Source: JBBATK01 sp044228285
Lineage (GTDB): Bacteria > Bacteroidota > Ignavibacteria > Kapaibacteriales > NICIL-2
NCBI GenBank assembly: GCA_044228285.1
Contig: JBGAVD010000008.1
Span: 1 to 64,000, forward strand
DNA: 64,000 nt
Reading direction: 5' to 3'
Part shown: piece after piece, positions 8,413-14,986 of the stretch
Layout: each line of letters begins with the position of its first letter
Numbering within the stretch: position 1 is the stretch's first letter
Notes under the pieces: generated by a model
Told to the model about the DNA's origin: nothing
Databases searched by the model: none
The model's input: only the letters and a program-made list of their open reading frames with translations
Translations under genes and position numbers: made by a program

Positions 8413-9252
8413 TTGTCGCTCCAGATTCTTTGCGGCTTCGGAGTGGAAGAAATCGCTGATGCTTTCTTGAGCACTCGCGACAGCATGTACAAACGTCTAC
8501 AGCGTGCAAAAGACCGCTTGCGAACCGAGCATATCGACATGCAATGGCCTACTGCTACGGAGATTGACTCGCGTATGGAGTCGGTACTTTCCACTCTCTA
8601 CCTCCTCTTCAACGAAGGATACTACTCACGTTCTCAGAACACCATTCTTCGCAAAGACCTTTGCTTGGAGGCAATGCGTCTGAATCTGATGCTTGTTGAA
8701 CACCGATCCACAAACACCCCGCAGGCTAACGCACTCCTCTCGCTCATGTGTTTTCATGCTTCGCGCTTTGATGCGCGCATCAATAGCGCGGGAGAGATTG
8801 TGCTCTATGAGGATCAAGACACAGAACAGTGGAACCAAGAGCTCATTCGCAAGGGAGAGTGCTACCTCAACAACGCCGCACAAGGACCACGACTCTATAA
8901 GTATCACCTCGAAGCAGCAATTGCCTATTGGCACACGCATAAGCTGGATAGCCATGAGAAGTGGGAGAACATTCTGCAGCACTACAATCGTCTCTTACAA
9001 ATCGAATACTCACCAATTGCAGCACTTAACAGAACTTACGCTCTGTCGAAAGCAAATAGTGTCGAGGAAGCTATTCGGGAAGCGGAGAAACTCCAATTGG
9101 TAGATAATCACTTCTATCATTCACTGCTCGGACACTTATACTCACACACGAATGTGCGCCAAGCACGTGTCCATTTTCAGCAAGCCCTCGCACTTGCGAA
9201 AACGCAAACGGACAAAAACAGTATCTCTAATCAGCTGCTAAAACTCTCCTAA
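8413..9252 (+). CDS. ECF42-type sigma factor, C-terminal part (region 4 plus TPR tail)
   Basis: Continuation of the preceding frame beyond the TAA at 8395. It begins with sigma region 4: GVEEIADAFLSTRDSMYKRL and the recognition helix RLQRAKDRLRTEH, which binds the -35 element in ECF factors. The long alpha-helical extension typical of ECF42 follows (YLLFNEGYYSR, TNTPQANALLSLMCFH, YKYHLEAAIAYWHTH, IEYSPIAALNRTYAL), a TPR-like tail. With the upstream part it makes about 409 codons, the usual ECF42 length, and no other damage is visible, so decay would be recent. Independent initiation would have to use TTG at 8413 or a later codon; no convincing ribosome binding site is seen. Confidence 0.8.
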   Translation: MSLQILCGFGVEEIADAFLSTRDSMYKRLQRAKDRLRTEHIDMQWPTATEIDSRMESVLSTLYLLFNEGYYSRSQNTILRKDLCLEAMRLNLMLVEHRSTNTPQANALLSLMCFHASRFDARINSAGEIVLYEDQDTEQWNQELIRKGECYLNNAAQGPRLYKYHLEAAIAYWHTHKLDSHEKWENILQHYNRLLQIEYSPIAALNRTYALSKANSVEEAIREAEKLQLVDNHFYHSLLGHLYSHTNVRQARVHFQQALALAKTQTDKNSISNQLLKLS

Positions 9253-9379
9253 CGACGTGGACACATTCATCCACACTGCCAGTAGCTCGTCTGCACAACG
9301 AAATAGAATTCGCTGATCTCAGCGCTGACGAATTCTTGCTTCGGTAGCTTTACGAAATCGGCTCAATTGCCAGAGTCCG

Positions 9380-9526
9380 TCACTGCTCTCCAGGGTCATA
9401 CTCTCGCAAAAACCGCTGTTTTCGAGCATTCTCGAGCTCTTCTTGAAAAGCCCACAGAATTTCTGCAGCCAACTGATCCAGTCCCAACTCCTGTGCGTAG
9501 GTATCCGGAAATAGGAGAGAACACAT
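9380..9526 (-). CDS. Candidate small ORF (48 aa), uncertain
   Basis: On the minus strand this gap holds a 48-codon reading frame beginning MCSLLFPDTYAQELGLD and continuing as a charged amphipathic helix (QLAAEILWAFQEELENA, RKQRFLREYDPGEQ). Its composition (many Leu, Glu, Gln, Arg) looks more protein-like than a chance frame. Against it: no Shine-Dalgarno is visible, and its ATG overlaps the start of the plus-strand gene at 9525. It could be the tail of a decayed gene. Confidence 0.28.
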   Translation of the reverse strand: MCSLLFPDTYAQELGLDQLAAEILWAFQEELENARKQRFLREYDPGEQ

Positions 9527-9956
9527 GAAAATCAAACTGTTGATCATTAGCGCTTTTGCTCTTGTAGCCTTTACTGCGGTAGCACTTGTGCATGTGTATG
9601 CCTACACCTCAGCCAAGGAAGGGGAGTATGTAAATACACAAGTACAGTTGGGACGCATTGACTACGAACGAGCTTTGAACCAAACGGAGCTCACTTCTCT
9701 TCAGAAAACGCTTCGGCAGTTTCCAGAAGTGCAACAGTCGCAACTCTCAGAAAAACGCGATGCACTGGTCTATAGCTATCGTACAGAAACAGCTCGAATA
9801 TCAGAACTCAAAAGTGCACTGTGCTCTTGTACTGGGGTCAAGGCAAGCGTCTATGTACCGACACAGACAGCCCTCGCCTCGTCATGTCCGGCAGGCTTGA
9901 GTTCGAACTCAACCTTTCACAGCATCGGACGCTGGCTGCACAAGCAGCTTGACTAG
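9525..9956 (+). CDS. Membrane-anchored protein with possible HMA-like fold lacking CxxC
   Basis: Unrecognised protein of 143 residues with a strong AGGAGA Shine-Dalgarno. Residues about 4-27 (LLIISAFALVAFTAVALVHV) form one membrane segment or signal anchor. The rest follows a beta-alpha-beta-beta-alpha-beta order: GRIDYERAL, then a helix TSLQKTLRQFPEVQQ, RDALVYSYR, a helix ARISELKSAL, and GVKASVYVP. That is the layout of heavy-metal-associated (ferredoxin-like) domains, but the first loop has no CxxC; the only nearby Cys pair is CSC near residue 105. A metal role is therefore unproven. It stands 54 nt before the globin-like lipoprotein gene. Confidence 0.7.
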   Translation: MKIKLLIISAFALVAFTAVALVHVYAYTSAKEGEYVNTQVQLGRIDYERALNQTELTSLQKTLRQFPEVQQSQLSEKRDALVYSYRTETARISELKSALCSCTGVKASVYVPTQTALASSCPAGLSSNSTFHSIGRWLHKQLD

Positions 9957-10010
9957 TTTGATTACGGTGTTCAAGAACAGTATTTCATTCACACATATTC
10001 CTGAAACTCT

Positions 10011-10583
10011 ATGACCACACATTTTTCGTTTCGCGCTGTCGCGCTTAGCATCATACTCAGTGGAGTACTGTTTGCTTCGTGTAAAGAATCAGAACCAACT
10101 ACACCCGCGGTAGTATCACTCTATGACCAAGTTGGTGGTACAACCATGGTTTCCGACCCTGCCATGCCGGGTACAATGATTGAAAAGGGTCGTCTTACTT
10201 TGAGAAACGTTGTTGACAGCTCCATCTTTGTCATTGCAGCAGACTCAAGAATGACGGCATTCTTCCCAGCACTTCTAGGAGAAGTAAGCAAAGGTGATTT
10301 AACAGGCTTCTCACGCTTGAGCAAGAACTTCACAGACTTCCTGTGTGTGGCTACAGGCTCAAAAAACTATAGCTATAGTGGAATGAACATGGTGGCTGCG
10401 CACAACCCATCAACCAACTCACGCATGGGAATGAAAGTTAGTTCTGCTGACTTCGATGCCTTCGTTGCAGATATTGGTGTAGGTCTTGCGAAGAACGGCG
10501 TCAACACGACGACCAACGCAAAGCTTGTGAACGATCTGGTTGCACTTTTGAATACTACACGCGCAGATATCGTTCAGAAGTAG
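10011..10583 (+). CDS. Truncated-haemoglobin-like lipoprotein
   Basis: Protein of 190 residues. A short hydrophobic signal ends in LFASC (Cys about residue 24), a plausible lipobox, so it is probably anchored in the envelope. The body matches group 1 truncated haemoglobins: LYDQVGG at the start, ADSRMTAFFP, FTDFLCVATGS, YSYSGMNMVAAHNP and VSSADFDAFVADI. The His in MVAAH corresponds to the proximal haem ligand (F8), so haem binding is likely. An insertion between LYDQVGG and the VVDSSIFV helix (residues about 42-62) is longer than in cytoplasmic forms. The role may be O2, NO or haem handling at the surface. A strong terminator lies 54 nt downstream. Confidence 0.78.
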   Translation: MTTHFSFRAVALSIILSGVLFASCKESEPTTPAVVSLYDQVGGTTMVSDPAMPGTMIEKGRLTLRNVVDSSIFVIAADSRMTAFFPALLGEVSKGDLTGFSRLSKNFTDFLCVATGSKNYSYSGMNMVAAHNPSTNSRMGMKVSSADFDAFVADIGVGLAKNGVNTTTNAKLVNDLVALLNTTRADIVQK

Positions 10584-10636
10584 CTTTGTCGGCTGACACG
10601 AAAGTGCTAGCTGGCTCACCATACTGCAATCATAGC

Positions 10637-10678
10637 AATCCCATTCAAGGCACTAGCCATGAGTGGGATTTCTTTTTT
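10637..10678 (+). terminator. Rho-independent terminator
   Basis: An 11-bp stem (10637-10647 with 10660-10670, one G-U pair) with an inner GGC/GCC helix, followed directly by TCTTTTTT (10671-10678). It ends the globin-like gene. Confidence 0.9.
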
Positions 10679-10753
10679 GACAATACGCAGCATAGACTCT
10701 TGACGAAGTGTGCACATGGTGACGGTCATTTCAAGCCGTTGTATCTTGCTTGC

Positions 10754-11572
10754 ATGCATAGTCGCCTACGTCTATATCTGGCCGTAATCCGCGTTGGACT
10801 GAGTTCAGCGATGGAGTATCGCATGAACTACATCACCAACGCTGTCTTAGGCGTTGTGATTTATGCAAGCGTTCAGATGTATATGTGGTATGCGGTGTTT
10901 CAGAGTCGTGGAGTAGAGCAAGTTGCCGGCATGGACTTGAGCGCAATGCTGGTGTATTTATGCTTCTCTGTGATGTGCTTTACGCTTACTCGCAATGGTC
11001 TGCGGGAGCGCGAGCCTGCTGGTTTGATCCGAAGCGGCGGATTGAACATGTATCTCTTGAAGCCAGTTTCACTTGCTCTCTACACATTTTGTCTAGCCAT
11101 TGCGGAACGACTTTCCCAATTACTTTTTGTCATTATTCCTACTATCCTTCTCATACTCTTTCTGAGTACCAGCTCACAGATCCCTTTCTCAATGGTGGGC
11201 TTTCTCTTTGCCTTGCCCATCATTATTCTCGGGGCGATCATGAACTTCTTGATGTCACTCGGTATCTCGTACTTGGCATTTTGGTTAGACGAAGTGTGGA
11301 CCTTTCAGGCAATGAAAGATATAGCAATGGGCTTGCTGAGTGGGATGATGTTTCCTTTATCTGCGTTGCCACCATTCTGGCGAGACCTCTCGACCTATCT
11401 GCCGTTTCAGTTTCTCTCCTACATTCCAGCCGCTCTGATGAGTGGTTCGATATCTAGTGAACAGGCTCCGCTTCTTCTCTTACAAGCAATGGGCGGGACT
11501 ATGGTGTGTGCAGTCGTTGTTTGGTCGCTCTGGCGAATGGGTCTTAAACGTTATGCAGCATTCGGAGGCTAA
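10754..11572 (+). CDS. ABC-2 type transporter permease
   Basis: Integral membrane protein of about 272 residues. The start at 10754 (MHSRLRLYLAV) lies beyond the upstream terminator; the open frame extends earlier but without a credible start. It has about six hydrophobic segments. The N-terminal RVGLSSAMEYRMNYITNAVLG and the AGLIRSGGLNMYLLKPVS loop are typical of the ABC-2-like permeases that occur as adjacent pairs with a separate ATPase gene. Its stop codon touches the ATG of the second permease, so the two are translationally coupled and probably form a heterodimer. No ATP-binding gene is adjacent. The substrate is unknown. Confidence 0.87.
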   Translation: MHSRLRLYLAVIRVGLSSAMEYRMNYITNAVLGVVIYASVQMYMWYAVFQSRGVEQVAGMDLSAMLVYLCFSVMCFTLTRNGLREREPAGLIRSGGLNMYLLKPVSLALYTFCLAIAERLSQLLFVIIPTILLILFLSTSSQIPFSMVGFLFALPIIILGAIMNFLMSLGISYLAFWLDEVWTFQAMKDIAMGLLSGMMFPLSALPPFWRDLSTYLPFQFLSYIPAALMSGSISSEQAPLLLLQAMGGTMVCAVVVWSLWRMGLKRYAAFGG

Positions 11573-12358
11573 ATGAGATATCTACGCATGTGGTGGAGTT
11601 TCTTTCGGAACGCCTTGAGTCGCGAGATGGAGTTTCGCTGGCACTTTCTTGCCATGTTCGGCATGGACATCGTTTGGTACTCTGTGCAGTACTTGTTGTT
11701 TGAAGTGCTGTACCTCTATGCTCCTAATCTTGGAGGTTTTTCACGACCAGACATCCTCTTGTTTCTTGGAACTCTCTTTGTTATTGATGCCCTTAACATG
11801 ATGCTCAGCTCGGCGAACTTCTGGGGTTTCTCTGATCTGGTACGAAGTGGTGAACTAGATTTCTATCTGGTGAAGCCTTTGTCGACAGCATTCCTCTGCA
11901 TGTTTCGCTATCCAAGTGTTGGGTCAATGTTCAACCTCATTGTAGCCATCAGTTTTCTCATCTACGCGCTCACTGGTATTCCACTGGCCGAACGATGGTT
12001 GGGTCTGGTGCTCTATCCTTTCTTCGTCGTTCTTGGTGTGATGACCATGATGGCCTTTCAATTCGTCTTCATGGCGGTCAATGTGCGAGTGGTTGGATCT
12101 GACGGACTCTCCTGGATACTGATGAACCTTGAAACCTTTGGTCAGCGCCCGGACAGCATCTACAGTGGGATGGTGCGGAAGATTATGCTGACTGCTGTTC
12201 CCATGGCAATGCTCGCATCCATCCCAGCACGACTCCTCATGCACCAACCCGACTATCTCCTCATTGGTATCTCTGGTGCTTGTGCCCTATTATGGTACAT
12301 TGTCTCTCTGAACTTCTTCAACAAAGCACTCGTGAAGTATTCAGGTGCGAGTAGTTAA
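11573..12358 (+). CDS. ABC-2 type transporter permease, second subunit
   Basis: Permease of 261 residues starting directly after the preceding stop (TAA then ATG), with GGAGG a few bases upstream. It has about six membrane segments and shares motifs with its partner: ALSREMEFRWHF near the N-terminus and DLVRSGELDFYLVKPLS after the second segment, the same place as the RSGGLNMYLLKP loop in the first subunit. The pair corresponds to the two-permease ABC-2 exporters of unknown substrate. It ends 27 nt from the convergent DinB gene. The cognate ATPase must lie elsewhere, or the pair borrows one. Confidence 0.87.
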   Translation: MRYLRMWWSFFRNALSREMEFRWHFLAMFGMDIVWYSVQYLLFEVLYLYAPNLGGFSRPDILLFLGTLFVIDALNMMLSSANFWGFSDLVRSGELDFYLVKPLSTAFLCMFRYPSVGSMFNLIVAISFLIYALTGIPLAERWLGLVLYPFFVVLGVMTMMAFQFVFMAVNVRVVGSDGLSWILMNLETFGQRPDSIYSGMVRKIMLTAVPMAMLASIPARLLMHQPDYLLIGISGACALLWYIVSLNFFNKALVKYSGASS

Positions 12359-12385
12359 TCACCTCAGCAGAGCGACGGAAGCTTC

Positions 12386-12841
12386 TCAGTCCTTTGCTTC
12401 TCTCTTCATAAAGATATAATCCGTCGACACCGGCTCTCCACCAGCATCGCGAGTGAGCATAGCGATTTGTCCACGATGATAAGTTCCGTGATTGCACACG
12501 TGCATGATGATGTCACGCAGACTACTCGACCAAGGATTCCCTTTGGAATCACTATACTCAACAATGCTATCCAGCTCATCTTCTTGTAACCAAGAAAGGA
12601 ATTCGAAATACTCATCATAGGTCTTCTGAAAAGCATTCGCATAGTCGGCTAAGAGAAGTTCGGAGCTAGGTTTTTCGTAGCGTCGTCCTTTAATCCTACA
12701 GAGCCACACTTCCTGTGCAAACAGGATATGGTCGAGTACTTGAAGCGCGCGGGCAGTGCCGCCATTGCTTCGCGTCAAGAATTCTACTACTCTGTCGTTC
12801 GCCCATTTATCGTACTGAATGAGTTGCACCAGAGTTGTCAT
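12386..12841 (-). CDS. DinB-family protein
   Basis: Protein of 151 residues. The ATG at 12841 is chosen because GGAGA lies about 6 nt upstream; the longer open frame has no such site. It has the DinB/YfiT four-helix-bundle pattern: LIQYDKWANDRVVEFL at the start, an internal His (VLDHILFAQEVWLCRI) and the signature VCNHGTYHRGQIAML, whose His residues bind a divalent metal in the family. Members act as thiol-dependent transferases or hydrolases, many of unknown substrate. It is convergent with the permease operon and appears to be a single-gene unit. Confidence 0.88.
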   Translation of the reverse strand: MTTLVQLIQYDKWANDRVVEFLTRSNGGTARALQVLDHILFAQEVWLCRIKGRRYEKPSSELLLADYANAFQKTYDEYFEFLSWLQEDELDSIVEYSDSKGNPWSSSLRDIIMHVCNHGTYHRGQIAMLTRDAGGEPVSTDYIFMKREAKD

Positions 12842-13132
12842 GCGTGTTCTCCTTGAAATGAGAATTTGTGAGAAGGATGTGGAAACTGGGTATTTCGTTC
12901 GGGGCGAAACGTTGTTCGACCTTTGAATGGCAAAGTACGCAGCCGGAGAACTGCATCCAAAAGCAGAGTGTGCTGGTATTACCAAGAACTAAAGTGCTGA
13001 ATCTCGCAACCACACTTGTTTCCAATCATTTTCGTTGTATTTTGAAATCAACCTGTACTTGACATCGTTGCCGAGTGGCGTCGGAATTCAAAGGAGGAGT
13101 GGATCTTCAGCACAGCTGCCCAGTCCAAGAAA

Positions 13133-13696
13133 GTGACCTCGTCTACCAACGCGGCACAGACTCGCCCCAAACGCATACTGAGCTTCAATCCGCTCAGCGG
13201 AAAAGTTCTTGTGCTTAACCAATCCTACGAGCCAATTTCGGTTTGCAGTGTTCGCAAAGCCGTCATGCTCGTCTTTCTCTGCAAAGCTGAGCTTGTGGAA
13301 AGTCGCAGCGGTTCAGCCATCCACACTATCCGACAGGTTCTTCCCTATCCAAGTGTTATTCGACTGCAGTCTTTTATTCGCGTCCCGTACAAAAAGGTCG
13401 ACCTGAGTCGAAAGAACATTCTTCGGCGTGATTCCTTCCGCTGCCAATACTGTGGCTCGCAATCTCATCCACTAACCTTAGATCATATCATTCCGCGATC
13501 GAGGGGAGGACAAGACTCTTGGGAGAATCTCGTAGCCGCTTGCATTCCTTGTAACAATCGTAAAGGTAATCGCACACCGGAGGAGGTTGGTCTGCGTTTG
13601 ATGACTGTGCCCCGCAAACCGAATCACATCATCTTCCTCAAGCACTTCATGGCTAAGGTGGATGAACCTTGGCGACCTTATCTCTTCTTCGATTAA
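13133..13696 (+). CDS. HNH endonuclease-family protein
   Basis: Protein of 187 residues from GTG at 13133. The C-terminal half holds a zinc-stabilised HNH nuclease: FRCQYCG, LDHIIPRSRGGQDSWENLV and ACIPCNNRKGNRTPEE (two CxxC pairs around the D-H ... N ... N core). The N-terminal half (GKVLVLNQSYEPISVCSVRK) is the domain usually fused to HNH in this common, non-mobile bacterial family of unknown role. The start is uncertain: the only strong Shine-Dalgarno (AAGGAGG, 13091-13097) lies further upstream and, at normal spacing, points to an in-frame ATC codon at 13103 rather than to an AUG, GUG or UUG. Confidence 0.88.
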   Translation: MTSSTNAAQTRPKRILSFNPLSGKVLVLNQSYEPISVCSVRKAVMLVFLCKAELVESRSGSAIHTIRQVLPYPSVIRLQSFIRVPYKKVDLSRKNILRRDSFRCQYCGSQSHPLTLDHIIPRSRGGQDSWENLVAACIPCNNRKGNRTPEEVGLRLMTVPRKPNHIIFLKHFMAKVDEPWRPYLFFD

Positions 13697-13813
13697 TCGA
13701 CGAGAATGTATGGGGAGTAGAGGAAGGCATGTGTGCCTGTGATGAGCCCTGCTCACTTGGGTTGGCATCAACTCCTTGCGTAATCTCATACGTCTTTTTC
13801 TCTAACCATGGCG

Positions 13814-14707
13814 CTACGCGCCATGCGGTCCCACGCGTGGTAAGGGAGCAGCATCTCGCACGTAGTGGTCGAGCCACTGTCTGATGTCACGATTGCTTTG
13901 CTCACGTTGCCCTGCCAACACATGATCCGCGTTGTCGTAGATGATGAGCTTGTATGGTTGCAAGGTTCGTTGCAGTTCCAGTGCCAATTGAAGAGAGTGT
14001 TCGGCTGCAACACGTCGGTCGCCACTGCCGTGTAACAAGAGAAGGGGAGTAGTCTTACAGAGTTCATCAGCCCAAGCAGCGACTGAGCGTTTGCGCAACT
14101 CTGCATCAACATTAGGATGATCTTGCACATACTTCGCAAAGGTCTTGCGGATGTAGGTATGCTCATCAATACGATGGAGAATTGTTGGTGCACCAATAGT
14201 TATTGCCGCGCGAAACACATTGCTCATTCGAAGCATCATGTAGGCCATCATTCCGCCGCGGCTGCCGCCAACAAGGCCGAGACGAGACATATCAACATAG
14301 CCCAGAGAATGAAGAAAGGGTATGAGGTGCATGGCATCGGCGACATCGCCCGCGCCCCACTCTTCAAGGCCTTCACTTCCTCCTTGACCTCGGTAATTAC
14401 TAGCTACGCACACATAACCCCAGCTGGCATAGAGTCCGGCATAGACCCATGCACTCTCCGCAACCAAGGCTCCGCGTGGTCCCACACCTCCACGATTGAA
14501 GATGAGACCAGGATAGCTTCCGGATGACTCTGCCGGAGGCAGAGCGAGATATCCTTTGATGTTGAGTCCCTCACTTGTATAACTCAACTCAAACATCTGC
14601 ACAGCACAAAAACGCTCGAAGTCTGCGTCGCTCAAAGCACGTCTCATCAGATTGCGAACCGAAGGTGGTAAGGGGACTGGCGTTGTATTCAGCAGTTGAC
14701 CGTTCAT
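13814..14707 (-). CDS. Alpha/beta hydrolase (prolyl-oligopeptidase-like)
   Basis: Protein of 297 residues without a signal peptide. It shows the catalytic order of the S9/dienelactone-hydrolase type: an oxyanion region with IFNRGGVGPRG, SNYRGQGGSEG, the nucleophile elbow GLVGGSRGGMMAYM (Ser), LLLHGSGDRRV (Asp) and DNADHVLAG (His). It is probably a peptidase or esterase. It starts 12 nt after the small CxxC ORF and follows the PorZ-like gene on the same strand, so the three may be one transcript. A short perfect hairpin (CATGGCGC/GCGCCATG) overlaps its stop codon but has no T tract. Confidence 0.88.
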   Translation of the reverse strand: MNGQLLNTTPVPLPPSVRNLMRRALSDADFERFCAVQMFELSYTSEGLNIKGYLALPPAESSGSYPGLIFNRGGVGPRGALVAESAWVYAGLYASWGYVCVASNYRGQGGSEGLEEWGAGDVADAMHLIPFLHSLGYVDMSRLGLVGGSRGGMMAYMMLRMSNVFRAAITIGAPTILHRIDEHTYIRKTFAKYVQDHPNVDAELRKRSVAAWADELCKTTPLLLLHGSGDRRVAAEHSLQLALELQRTLQPYKLIIYDNADHVLAGQREQSNRDIRQWLDHYVRDAAPLPRVGPHGA

Positions 14708-14719
14708 GCAAGGCTAAAG

Positions 14720-14968
14720 CTATGGGAGGTTTGAGGTATAGAAGTCTGTAAACTGAGCTCTTGTGCTGCGAGCAGCAGAAAACACCAGTACCGATGTACC
14801 GTACTCTTGTACATATCGGAACAAAGATCCTTCAATTGAACAACGAGAACAAACGAGTGCACCAGCAGCAAACTCTGAATTACTAGGCAGAGGCTTGATG
14901 CTGCTGTATGGCTTGAGATTGCTGGAGTTGTCGCCATCCCGAAGGGTGGCGGCAAGAATCATTATCAT
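14720..14968 (-). CDS. Small CxxC-containing protein of unknown function
   Basis: Reading frame of 82 codons filling the gap between the PorZ-like gene (18 nt upstream) and the hydrolase (12 nt downstream). After a polar N-terminus it reads GALVCSRCSIEGSLFRYVQEY then SVLVFSAARSTRAQ, a plausible folded domain with one CxxC that could bind a metal or be redox active. I do not recognise a family. The start could be the ATG at 14968 or 14962; neither has a clear Shine-Dalgarno. Position and composition favour a real gene over the overlapping frames. Confidence 0.45.
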   Translation of the reverse strand: MIMILAATLRDGDNSSNLKPYSSIKPLPSNSEFAAGALVCSRCSIEGSLFRYVQEYGTSVLVFSAARSTRAQFTDFYTSNLP

Positions 14969-14986
14969 CGCGAAGAAAAGCGAGAA

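Noticed and set aside
8023..9252. Reassigned stop codon (TAA read as an amino acid) in this genome
   Set aside because: TAA ends many intact genes in the window at the expected family length, for example the first ABC-2 permease at 11572, so global recoding is excluded.
9308..9342. AGAATTCG/CGAATTCT inverted repeat as a terminator of the sigma-factor gene
   Set aside because: The arms are exact, but the loop is long and there is no T tract; it is not distinct enough from chance to call.
13806..13824. CATGGCGC/GCGCCATG hairpin as a terminator of the hydrolase gene
   Set aside because: The stem is perfect, but it overlaps the stop codon and no T tract follows in the minus direction.
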